DNA of 15,936 bases from an uncultured Micrococcales bacterium (GTDB lineage: Bacteria; Actinomycetota; Actinomycetes; Actinomycetales; Microbacteriaceae), in contig CAIPNT010000010.1 in the NCBI GenBank assembly GCA_903866485.1, positions 1 through 15,936 on the forward strand, in the 5' to 3' direction. Shown here one piece after another: positions 6,306 through 13,516 of this stretch. Each line of letters begins with the position of its first letter. The stretch's first letter is position 1. A program made the position numbers and the translations under genes. Below the pieces are notes generated by a model. That model did no database searches and was not told where the DNA came from. It was given only the letters and a program-made list of their open reading frames with translations.

Positions 6306-9300
6306 CTTCAAGATATCGGCCAATCAGGTGTATGCGGTAATAAAGCCCTTCGCTCTCACGGCAGAGCAAGAGGCTGCGGTTCAGGATGCGCCAACCAATT
6401 CGCCATCGCTGGTGGTTGCCGGAGCCGGCAGCGGCAAGACCGAATTAATGGCCGTGCGAGTGCTTTGGTTGGTGGCTAACGGGTTTGCTCGTCCAGACCA
6501 AATTCTTGGTCTGACCTTCACCCGCAAGGCCGCGGCCGAGCTCAGCAAGCGCATCTACGAGAGCCTGCTCAAACTGCGCGACAGCCAGTTGTGGCCCGAA
6601 GGGCTCGACTATGACTTTGCCGCACCAACCATCTCGACCTATAACGCCTACGCAAATGGCTTGTTTCGCGATCATGCTCTTGCCATCGGCTACGAGCCCG
6701 AGGCAGCGCTGCTAACCGAGGCGGCGGCATTTCAACTTGCCCGCGATATAGTCATCAAGCAGGGTTCTGAGGTCGATTCGAGGCTCAGCGACCTAGAGAT
6801 GAACCTCAACCCGATTGTCGATGCGGTGTTAGCCCTTGCCCAGGCCATGAATGACAACATCGTGACTGCAGATGCAATCGAAGCTCAAGTTCAGCAGGTG
6901 GTTGGCAAACTTGGCCTGTTGCCCAAAAAAGCAGGCTCCAACGACCTTGCACAGTTTGGCTACATGACCGAACTGCTTCGACCGCTAACGACAACGCCTA
7001 CCCTGGCAAAGTTGGCCGAGGCCTATATCGAAGAAAAGCGACGTCAAGGCTTCGTCGACTACAGCGATCAAGTTGCGCTTGCCGAGCGCGCCGTTCGAGA
7101 GGTTGACGCCGCCAAAGCCATCGAACGACAAAAATTCAGTCAGGTTCTGCTCGATGAATACCAAGACACTTCGTTTTTGCAGACGCGATTGCTCAAAAAC
7201 CTATTTCAAGGAACTTCTGTGTTTGCAGTTGGTGACCCAAACCAGTCGATTTATGGTTGGCGAGGCGCCAGTGCTTCAAACCTGACTAATTTCGCAGCCG
7301 ATTTTTGCGACGGGCAGTTGTTGGCCAAATTCACCCTATCGACATCGTGGCGCAACCCATCCTCGGTTCTAGGCCTAGCAAATCACCTAACTTCAGATCT
7401 TCAGGTGGTCACTCTGACCGCGCGCGAGGGTGCGGGTGCCGGCAAGATGCAGGCAATCTTTGATCAAGACCTTCATCAAGAGGCCAAGTCGGTGGCGGCC
7501 TGGTTCAAGGCGCGAATGACCGGAGATGCCACCGGGGCGCTGCTCATGCGCAAGCGCAGCTCAATGGCTCTGTTTGTCGAGCAACTTCAGGCTCTCGAAC
7601 TAGACGTCGAGGTGGTTGGGCTAGGCGGCTTGTTAGAGATGCCCGAAATCGTCGACCTGGTTAGCGCTCTGAAGGTCATCCATCGACCTGAGGCAGGGTC
7701 GGCTCTAATCAGGCTGCTTGCGGGCCCCCGCTGGCGAATCGGGGCCAAAGACATCGAGCGCCTGCACCGATATGCCCAAAGACTCGCCAAGGCCTCAGAT
7801 GAGCTGCTTCGTCAAAAGCTTCAACAGAGTCTGGCTGTCGAAGACTCTGTCTCGATCGTCGATGCCCTCGATCAACTGCTCGAAGAGCGCAAACCAGAGT
7901 TGATTGGCTTTAGCGATGTCGGTTTGCCGAGGTTGCTTGACGCAGCCAAAACCTTGCGCAACTTTAGGCGTCGCACCGGCATGCCTTTGGCCGAGTTTGT
8001 GCGTGTGGTTGAGCAAGAGCTCTGGCTCGACATTGAAGTCACCGCAAACCCTAGGCGCAAAAACCCAATGGCTCACCTCAATGCCTTTGCATCGATTGTG
8101 TCTAGCTATTCGGGCAACAACCCACGACCATATCTTGGGGCGTTTCTAGACTGGCTTGAGTTTGCCGACGAACGAGAAAAGTTTGAGGTGCCCAGCACCA
8201 ACCCCGAAAAGGGTGTCGTGCAGGTGCTCACCATTCATGCGGCCAAAGGCCTCGAGTGGAATAACGTTGCAATCGCCAACCTGGTCGAAGGGGACTTTCC
8301 GGGAGATCGCGGCTCATCCGGATGGCTCGCCACCGGACAATTGCCATACCCATTGCGCGGAGACGCCGATTCGCTTCCACAGTTTGATTTCAGTTCAGCC
8401 TCAACCCAACCAGAGGCCAAGGCCGCTCAAGACCGCTTCAAGGCTCAGATGCGCGAACACAACCTTCGTGAAGAGCTTCGCCTCATGTATGTTGCCGTGA
8501 CCAGACCAAAGTCTGAGTTGCTCCTTTCGGGCAGCTATTGGAAACCCGGCAATAAAAAACCACGTTCGGCGTCGAGGTTTTTGCTCTCGGCTCTCGAGCT
8601 GTCAGAGTTCGAAGGTTTCAAACTGGCAGAACAGGCCTCAGACGTGAACCCTCTCGAGGCTTCATCTGGCACCGAAAGCTGGCCGCTCGACCCGCTAGGC
8701 GAGCGCCACAGGCCGGTGGTTGAAGCCTCGGCGGCAAGAGTGCTTAATGCCATCGAAACCGCGCAGCAGCTAGAGCGAGACATTACCTTCGGTGACCAAA
8801 TTCAGCGGGAGATAGACCTTTTGCTTGCAGAGCGCACCGAGTTGGCCACCGCGATCGGCTTGGTTGAACCACCCGTGCGAGTGCCAGCTTCGAGGTTTAA
8901 AGATTTCATCGCCGACTCAAATAAGGTTGCCGAGCGCATGAGCAGACCGATGCCCAATAAGCCCTATAAGCAAACTCGCAACGGAACCCTGTTTCACTCT
9001 TGGGTAGAGTCTCGATTCGCGCAGATGCACATTTCTGAAGCAAACGATTCTCTCGATAACGAAAACGAGCAGTTTGACCAAGAATCAATTCGTGGCTTGC
9101 AGACCAACTTTGAAAAGTCTCGCTGGGCAAAACTTAAACCCCTTGAAATAGAACGAGAAATTCAGTTAACCATCGGTGGCAACACATTCATCTGCAAACT
9201 GGATGCGGTTTTTGCCACCGAAACCGGTGTTGAAATTATCGACTGGAAGACCGGCAAGCAACCACGGTCAACCGAAGATGCCGAGTTGAGGGCCTTGCAG

Positions 9301-9462
9301 TTGGCCCTCTATCGACTGGCCTATTCTCGTTTCAGTGGTATGCCAATCAATCAGATTTCTGCCAGTTTCTACTTTGTTGCCGAGCACGTTGAGCTAAAAC
9401 CGGAACACCTGCTAGGTGAGCGCGAGTTGCTATCACTGTGGCAAAAGGTTTTCACCGAATAA
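6295..9462 (+). CDS. adnB: AdnB-like subunit of the AdnAB helicase-nuclease (active motor and PD-(D/E)XK nuclease)
   Basis: This 1055-residue UvrD/Rep superfamily 1A protein is the likely motor of the AdnAB complex, moving 3' to 5' on single-stranded DNA at broken ends. All motor motifs are intact: Q motif LTAEQEAAV (21-29), Walker A AGAGSGKT (42-49), LTFTRKAAAEL, DEYQD (287-291), GDPNQSIYGWRGA (from 313), LTIHAAKGLEW (from 645) and EELRLMYVAVTRPK (from 726). The C-terminal nuclease shows H901 (GTLFH), D970, D983 and K985 (IDWKTGK), Q1002 and Y1006 (QLALY). It has no cysteine cluster after the nuclease core, unlike its partner. It is the second gene of the adnA-adnB operon and ends 61 bases before the stop of a convergent gene. 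In AdnAB from mycobacteria, AdnB ATPase drives translocation (established); the intact motifs here and the worn ones in AdnA fit that split. Confidence 0.95.
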   Translation: MVANFKISANQVYAVIKPFALTAEQEAAVQDAPTNSPSLVVAGAGSGKTELMAVRVLWLVANGFARPDQILGLTFTRKAAAELSKRIYESLLKLRDSQLWPEGLDYDFAAPTISTYNAYANGLFRDHALAIGYEPEAALLTEAAAFQLARDIVIKQGSEVDSRLSDLEMNLNPIVDAVLALAQAMNDNIVTADAIEAQVQQVVGKLGLLPKKAGSNDLAQFGYMTELLRPLTTTPTLAKLAEAYIEEKRRQGFVDYSDQVALAERAVREVDAAKAIERQKFSQVLLDEYQDTSFLQTRLLKNLFQGTSVFAVGDPNQSIYGWRGASASNLTNFAADFCDGQLLAKFTLSTSWRNPSSVLGLANHLTSDLQVVTLTAREGAGAGKMQAIFDQDLHQEAKSVAAWFKARMTGDATGALLMRKRSSMALFVEQLQALELDVEVVGLGGLLEMPEIVDLVSALKVIHRPEAGSALIRLLAGPRWRIGAKDIERLHRYAQRLAKASDELLRQKLQQSLAVEDSVSIVDALDQLLEERKPELIGFSDVGLPRLLDAAKTLRNFRRRTGMPLAEFVRVVEQELWLDIEVTANPRRKNPMAHLNAFASIVSSYSGNNPRPYLGAFLDWLEFADEREKFEVPSTNPEKGVVQVLTIHAAKGLEWNNVAIANLVEGDFPGDRGSSGWLATGQLPYPLRGDADSLPQFDFSSASTQPEAKAAQDRFKAQMREHNLREELRLMYVAVTRPKSELLLSGSYWKPGNKKPRSASRFLLSALELSEFEGFKLAEQASDVNPLEASSGTESWPLDPLGERHRPVVEASAARVLNAIETAQQLERDITFGDQIQREIDLLLAERTELATAIGLVEPPVRVPASRFKDFIADSNKVAERMSRPMPNKPYKQTRNGTLFHSWVESRFAQMHISEANDSLDNENEQFDQESIRGLQTNFEKSRWAKLKPLEIEREIQLTIGGNTFICKLDAVFATETGVEIIDWKTGKQPRSTEDAELRALQLALYRLAYSRFSGMPINQISASFYFVAEHVELKPEHLLGERELLSLWQKVFTE

Positions 9463-9523
9463 ACGCAGTTTTGAAGCCCACTACGCTTTAGCACCGGTTG
9501 AGGCAATCGACTGCCCGGGCAGC

Positions 9524-10807
9524 CTAGAAAAGCTCGTTCTCGGTTTTTTCGGGCAGCTCGATAGGTCTGGTCTTGTCGTCAACCGGTTGGCTCGCCACTG
9601 TCGCTGCTTCGTCGACCTCGACCACCTCAGCCTCAAGCTCGACCACCTCAAGCTCGATCACCTCAAGCTCGACTTCGTCAACTTCTGACTCAAGCTCTAT
9701 GATCTCGACCGGGGCGGTTAGCAGCGAAACGGTTTCGAACTCATCATCGGTTGAAATGCCGATCGCTGGTGTTTCGTCTCTAATCTCGATAACTTCGAGG
9801 TGCTCTTCCGGTTCGATACCGGCAAAACTCTGCTCTAGGCTCTCTTGAATCACCGGTGCAACAAATGGTGCTGCGGTGAGGCGGCCGATCAGGCCGGATT
9901 CGACATTCTCGGCAACCGTGGTCAACATGGCGATTGCGTCATCGATGATCGACTGGTCGCCCTTGTTGACGCCGTGCAGCAACCAACGACCAAGTTCAAG
10001 TTCGCTGTAGAGCGTTGCGCGTTGCCGCAACGAAGCGTCTGCGCTGCCACGGCTGGCCGAATAGGCGGCAAATACCGCATCGATGAAGTCATCGTGCTCT
10101 GAGGCCATGATCCAGGCGAGGTCTTCTGCTGGGTCGCTTATGCGAAGGCTGCTCCAAGCCAACACGCCAGCAACCTGGCGCCCATCTTCTTCTAGCACGG
10201 TGTCACCGTTCAAAGCACCGTGAACCACGGTTGGCTGAAAGCGAAAGAAGGTTGAGTCTTCGATTGCAGCTTCCCAACGAGAAAGCAAAATTGGCGACAC
10301 CTTGCCCGTTGCGGCGATCTTGTCGAGTTCGGCAGTGCGTGCGCGCAGAATCTGATCAGGTTCAAACTCGGCTAGGTGCGCATTTTCAACGGTTGCCAGA
10401 GGCAATTTGTGAATCGCGGCAATTGCCAGACCGATGCTTCGAGCCAATTCGCTCTCGGCGTGAACGCGGTTTACATCGATCGGGCTGCCATAGACGAAGT
10501 CAAAAATCAGCGCACGAGAGCCGCTGTCATCCTTGGTTTCACCAATCAGGTTGGTGATTTTGAAAGGCAAAGCCTGGCGGCCAGCGGCGCCAAGTGCTCG
10601 CAGCGCCTGAAGTTCAACATCCTGTTCTACCCCGGCCGACTGCGTGTTTGCAATGCGAACAACGTAGTGTTCACCGGTTGTCGCGGTAAGCAGTGCAGTG
10701 TCGAATGCGCCGTCCGTTCCGGCGTTCAGGCTTTTAACCTGAACGAAATCGACGTGACGGACTGCGTCCTTCGCTAGCGCCGCTAAAATCAAGGGAGATT
10801 TGGCCAT
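9524..10807 (-). CDS. APH-like phosphotransferase-fold protein, probable pseudokinase, with acidic repeat tail
   Basis: The N-terminal ~300 residues match the aminoglycoside/macrolide phosphotransferase (APH) fold: a YVVRIAN strand in the nucleotide lobe, a hinge-like ALIFDFVYGSPI, then VVHGALNGD and GVLAWSSLRISDPAEDLAW. Active APH enzymes have HGD and I/V-D-W/F. Here they read H196-G-A198 and L-A217-W, so both the catalytic and the metal-binding Asp are gone. Antibiotic resistance is therefore not supported. From about residue 330 the protein becomes a Glu/Val/Ile-rich acidic tail with a five-residue repeat near V-E-L-E-V. The ATG at 10805-10807 (427 residues) has TACCCT seven bases upstream, which suggests a leaderless mRNA. 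A TTG at 10825 would add six residues. The gene is divergent from nudC and convergent with adnB. I recall a phosphotransferase annotated at this position in other Microbacteriaceae. Confidence 0.8.
   Translation of the reverse strand: MAKSPLILAALAKDAVRHVDFVQVKSLNAGTDGAFDTALLTATTGEHYVVRIANTQSAGVEQDVELQALRALGAAGRQALPFKITNLIGETKDDSGSRALIFDFVYGSPIDVNRVHAESELARSIGLAIAAIHKLPLATVENAHLAEFEPDQILRARTAELDKIAATGKVSPILLSRWEAAIEDSTFFRFQPTVVHGALNGDTVLEEDGRQVAGVLAWSSLRISDPAEDLAWIMASEHDDFIDAVFAAYSASRGSADASLRQRATLYSELELGRWLLHGVNKGDQSIIDDAIAMLTTVAENVESGLIGRLTAAPFVAPVIQESLEQSFAGIEPEEHLEVIEIRDETPAIGISTDDEFETVSLLTAPVEIIELESEVDEVELEVIELEVVELEAEVVEVDEAATVASQPVDDKTRPIELPEKTENELF
9631..9675. repeat. Tandem 15-bp repeat encoding the acidic tail
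   Basis: CCTCAAGCTCG recurs exactly at 9631-9641, 9646-9656 and 9661-9671, with ACCA or ATCA between copies, so the unit is 15 bp. A diverged copy precedes it near 9614-9630. Read on the minus strand it encodes V/I-E-L-E-V units. The 15-bp period keeps the reading frame when copies are gained or lost. Confidence 0.85.
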
Positions 10808-10814
10808 GTATTTC

Positions 10815-10820
10815 AGGGTA
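10815..10820 (-). promoter_or_regulatory. Putative -10 element for a leaderless APH-like mRNA
   Basis: TACCCT on the minus strand matches TAnnnT and ends seven bases before the ATG at 10805-10807. No Shine-Dalgarno site precedes that ATG. A CTAG pair (10829-10832 and 10838-10841) lies just upstream, where a regulator could bind, but nothing else supports an operator. Confidence 0.4.
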
Positions 10821-10870
10821 GACAAAAACTAGCCAATCTAGCGTCACCGCCACGCATCTATAGGTCAATC

Positions 10871-10876
10871 GAGAGG
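10871..10876 (+). promoter_or_regulatory. Ribosome binding site deciding the GTG start of nudC
   Basis: GAGAGG (in GAGAGGAAGA) lies eight bases before GTG at 10885-10887. It supports this start rather than a later one. A TATAGGT stretch at 10859-10865 is too close to this site to be a clear promoter. Confidence 0.6.
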
Positions 10877-10884
10877 AAGAAATC

Positions 10885-11847
10885 GTGCACCAGCCACTCA
10901 ACCTTCCGCTCGCACAGTCTGCAGTCGACCGCGACAATCCCTCGCGCACCAACCCTCAGCTCCTAACTGAACTTTGGGCAAATGACATGGTTCGAGTCTT
11001 GGTGCTTTTTGAAGGCAAGACGCTGCTGCAAGGTTCAGCAGATCATCCCCAACCTAGGTTGAAGCTATTGCCACCAGCCATTTTGAATTCGCTGGAAGCC
11101 CGGCAAGGTATTTTGGTCGACGCCTATCTAGGTTTGACCACGGAGAATCATGGTCAAGAGGCGGCTGGAACCAAAATTTTGCTCTCCGTAATCGACCGCG
11201 CCGTCGCCAATCAGCTTGAACCAAATCCTGATGCCTGGCACGGGTTGCGCAAGACCGGCGCGGGGCTTTCGGCCAGAGATGCCGGCCTGTATGCCGAGGC
11301 ACTAGCCCTTGCCAACTGGCACGAAACTCACAAGTTTTGCCCACGTTGCGGGCAACCAACCGTGGTGCAATTGGCCGGCTGGGTTCGCAAATGTAAGGCC
11401 GATGAGCATCAGGTTTTTCCACGCACCGATCCGGCGATCATTGTGAGCGTTGTAGATTCTGAAGACCGCATTTTGCTTGGTTCGCAGGGCGTCTGGGAAG
11501 ACAACCGCTGGTCAATCTTGGCCGGGTTTGTTGAGCCGGGGGAGTCTTTGGCGGCAGCCGTGCTGCGCGAGGTTTTCGAGGAGTCTGGCGTTCGAGTCAT
11601 CGAACCAGAGTTTTTGGGCAGTCAAGCCTGGCCGTTTCCTTATTCGCTCATGGTTGGGTTTACCGCCAGAGTTGATCCGGCGCACGAGGCGGACGAACTT
11701 GTGCCAGACGGAGAAGAGATCGAGAAGTTGCGTTGGTTTAGTCGCGAAGACATTACCCGTGAACGTCAAGAGCTGCTTTTGCCTGGCAAACTCTCAATCG
11801 CTGGTGCCCTAATCGAGCGTTGGTATGGTGGTCCACTTGGATCCTGA
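10885..11847 (+). CDS. nudC: NAD+ diphosphatase NudC (Nudix hydrolase)
   Basis: The 320-residue enzyme hydrolyses NADH/NAD+ to NMN(H) and AMP in the cytoplasm; NudC family members also remove NAD caps from RNA (established for E. coli). A zinc-ribbon region shows C152-P-R-C155 and C170, with H175 as a possible fourth ligand in place of the usual cysteine. The Nudix box is complete: G214, E220, R228-E229, E232-E233, G235. Downstream lies S246-QAWPFPY-S254, a variant of the SQPWPFPxS signature that separates NADH pyrophosphatases from other Nudix proteins, with Ala for the first Pro. The GTG start is supported by GAGAGG. The gene overlaps uvrD2 by 23 bases, so they are one operon, as in mycobacteria (Rv3199c-Rv3198c). 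Confidence 0.95.
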   Translation: MHQPLNLPLAQSAVDRDNPSRTNPQLLTELWANDMVRVLVLFEGKTLLQGSADHPQPRLKLLPPAILNSLEARQGILVDAYLGLTTENHGQEAAGTKILLSVIDRAVANQLEPNPDAWHGLRKTGAGLSARDAGLYAEALALANWHETHKFCPRCGQPTVVQLAGWVRKCKADEHQVFPRTDPAIIVSVVDSEDRILLGSQGVWEDNRWSILAGFVEPGESLAAAVLREVFEESGVRVIEPEFLGSQAWPFPYSLMVGFTARVDPAHEADELVPDGEEIEKLRWFSREDITRERQELLLPGKLSIAGALIERWYGGPLGS

Positions 11848-13516
11848 GCTGCTACTGCTAAATCTTGACCCAGAGCAACAAGAGGCGGCTAAATCGTTGG
11901 TTGGCCCAACTTGCATCCTTGCCGGAGCGGGCACCGGAAAGACTCGAACGGTCACCCATCGAATCGCCTACGGAATAGCCAAGGGTTATTACGCGGCAAA
12001 TCGCGTCTTGGCGCTGACCTATACCAATCGCGCTGCCGGTGAATTGCGCGCTCGCTTGCGCCAACTTGGCATCGGTGCGGTTTCTGTCAAGACTTTTCAC
12101 GCTGCTGCGCTGGCTCAGTTGGAGTATTTTTGGCCGCAGTTTGCCGGTGTTCCGGCGCCAACCGTCTTGCGGTCAAAGGCTCAACTGTTGGCCAAGGTTG
12201 CCGAAGATCACAAGATTCGACTTGACGCCGCCGGGGTGCGAGATCTTGCCGCCGAAATTGAGTGGCGCAAGTTTTCGATGCTTAGTCTCGACCAATACGT
12301 TCAGCAGGTTGCCTCTCGACCCTTGGTTTCGGGTCTTAGCCCAGCCAAAAATATCGAACTGCAGTCGGCCTATGAAGAGGCAAAAATCGCATCCCAGCGT
12401 GTCGACTGGGAAGACGTTTTGGTGCTTACCCTCGGCATGCTTCGCTCAGAGCCGAGAGCGTTGACCCACGTGCAGCAGCAATATCGATTTTTTACCGTGG
12501 ATGAATACCAGGACATTTCGCCGCTGCAACACGCGCTTTTGGATGTTTGGTTGGGCAACCGCAATGACCTTTGCGTGGTTGGTGACCCAAACCAGACCAT
12601 CTACTCGTTTACCGGTGCTTCTAGTTCATATCTGCAAAACTTTGCCACCACCTATGAAGACGCCACGGTCATTCAGCTGACTCGAAACTATCGCTCGACC
12701 CAGCAGATCGTAAATTTTGCCAACCGCCTAACCGAGCGCAGCGGCTTGGTTGAGCCGCTCGAATCTCAGTCTGATGTTGGTCTAGCACCAAGAACCATAT
12801 CCTTTGCAACGGTGCAGGATGAGTGTTCGGCAATCGCCGCAAATATAAAGACAAAGATAGATCAGGGAGTTCACGCCAGTGAGATCGCCGTGCTCTATCG
12901 AGTCAACGGTCAGTCTGAGGCGATGGAAAACGCTTTGGCTCAGGCTGGCATCGATTATCAAGTGCGCGGAGGCGAGCGCTTCTTCAATCGTGCCGAAATT
13001 CAAGGCGCCATCCGTGCCATTCGCGCCGAGGCTGTTTCGCCAAGTGATAAACCGCTGTTTCAGGTGATATCTGAGATTTGTCGATCGCTCGGCTGGCAAA
13101 CCCAGCAGCCGACCGAGCAGGGGATGGCTCGTGAAAAGTGGGAGTCACTGAATTCACTGCTTGCCATCACGGATGAAATGCCGGCCGGCGCGAGTGTCGC
13201 CGACTTTGCCGCCGAGCTTGACGAGCGTCAACGGTCACAGCACGAACCGGTTAAGGCTGCTGTGACCCTGTCGACCATTCACGCGGCAAAGGGTCTCGAG
13301 TGGGATCAGGTTTTTATCGTCGGCCTAACCGAGGGCTATCTGCCGATCACCTACGCTCAGAGCGAGGCCGAAATTCGTGAAGAGCGCAGGTTGCTTTATG
13401 TTGCGCTGACCCGTGCGCGTCGCGAACTGACGTTAACCTGGGCTAGGCGTGATGGCTCATCGACTCGCGACCGCGAGCCGTCACGATTTTTCACCGAATT
13501 GCTGGCGAGAGTCTAG
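11825..13516 (+). CDS. uvrD2: UvrD2-like superfamily 1 ATP-dependent DNA helicase, short form
   Basis: This 563-residue protein is a 3' to 5' DNA translocase/helicase by family. All motifs are present: LDPEQQEAA (14-22), Walker A AGAGTGKT (33-40), LTYTNRAAGEL, DEYQD (226-230), GDPNQTIYSF (from 253), NYRST, VTLSTIHAAKGLEW (from 480) and EERRLLYVALTRAR (from 519). Only about 30 residues follow motif VI. Mycobacterial UvrD2 is about 700 residues and adds a tetracysteine region and an HRDC domain; both are absent here. The ATG at 11825 lies inside nudC in another frame; GTG 11828 or TTG 11837 are possible alternatives. The last 36 bases overlap the end of the convergent ThiF-like gene. Synteny with nudC makes UvrD2 more likely than UvrD1/PcrA. 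A role in replication or repair is inferred from relatives. Confidence 0.9.
   Translation: MVVHLDPELLLLNLDPEQQEAAKSLVGPTCILAGAGTGKTRTVTHRIAYGIAKGYYAANRVLALTYTNRAAGELRARLRQLGIGAVSVKTFHAAALAQLEYFWPQFAGVPAPTVLRSKAQLLAKVAEDHKIRLDAAGVRDLAAEIEWRKFSMLSLDQYVQQVASRPLVSGLSPAKNIELQSAYEEAKIASQRVDWEDVLVLTLGMLRSEPRALTHVQQQYRFFTVDEYQDISPLQHALLDVWLGNRNDLCVVGDPNQTIYSFTGASSSYLQNFATTYEDATVIQLTRNYRSTQQIVNFANRLTERSGLVEPLESQSDVGLAPRTISFATVQDECSAIAANIKTKIDQGVHASEIAVLYRVNGQSEAMENALAQAGIDYQVRGGERFFNRAEIQGAIRAIRAEAVSPSDKPLFQVISEICRSLGWQTQQPTEQGMAREKWESLNSLLAITDEMPAGASVADFAAELDERQRSQHEPVKAAVTLSTIHAAKGLEWDQVFIVGLTEGYLPITYAQSEAEIREERRLLYVALTRARRELTLTWARRDGSSTRDREPSRFFTELLARV

Noticed and set aside
9511..9522. CTGCCCGGGCAG palindrome between adnB and the APH-like gene
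   Set aside because: It is a perfect 12-base palindrome but leaves almost no loop and has no T run; termination is not supported.
9573..9848. Ser/Thr-rich plus-strand frame of 91 residues
   Set aside because: It is the antisense reading of the acidic repeat tail; the low complexity comes from the 15-bp repeat.
9524..10807. Possible antibiotic resistance gene (APH fold)
   Set aside because: The catalytic Asp of HGD and the Asp of IDW are both missing, and the chromosomal context is housekeeping.
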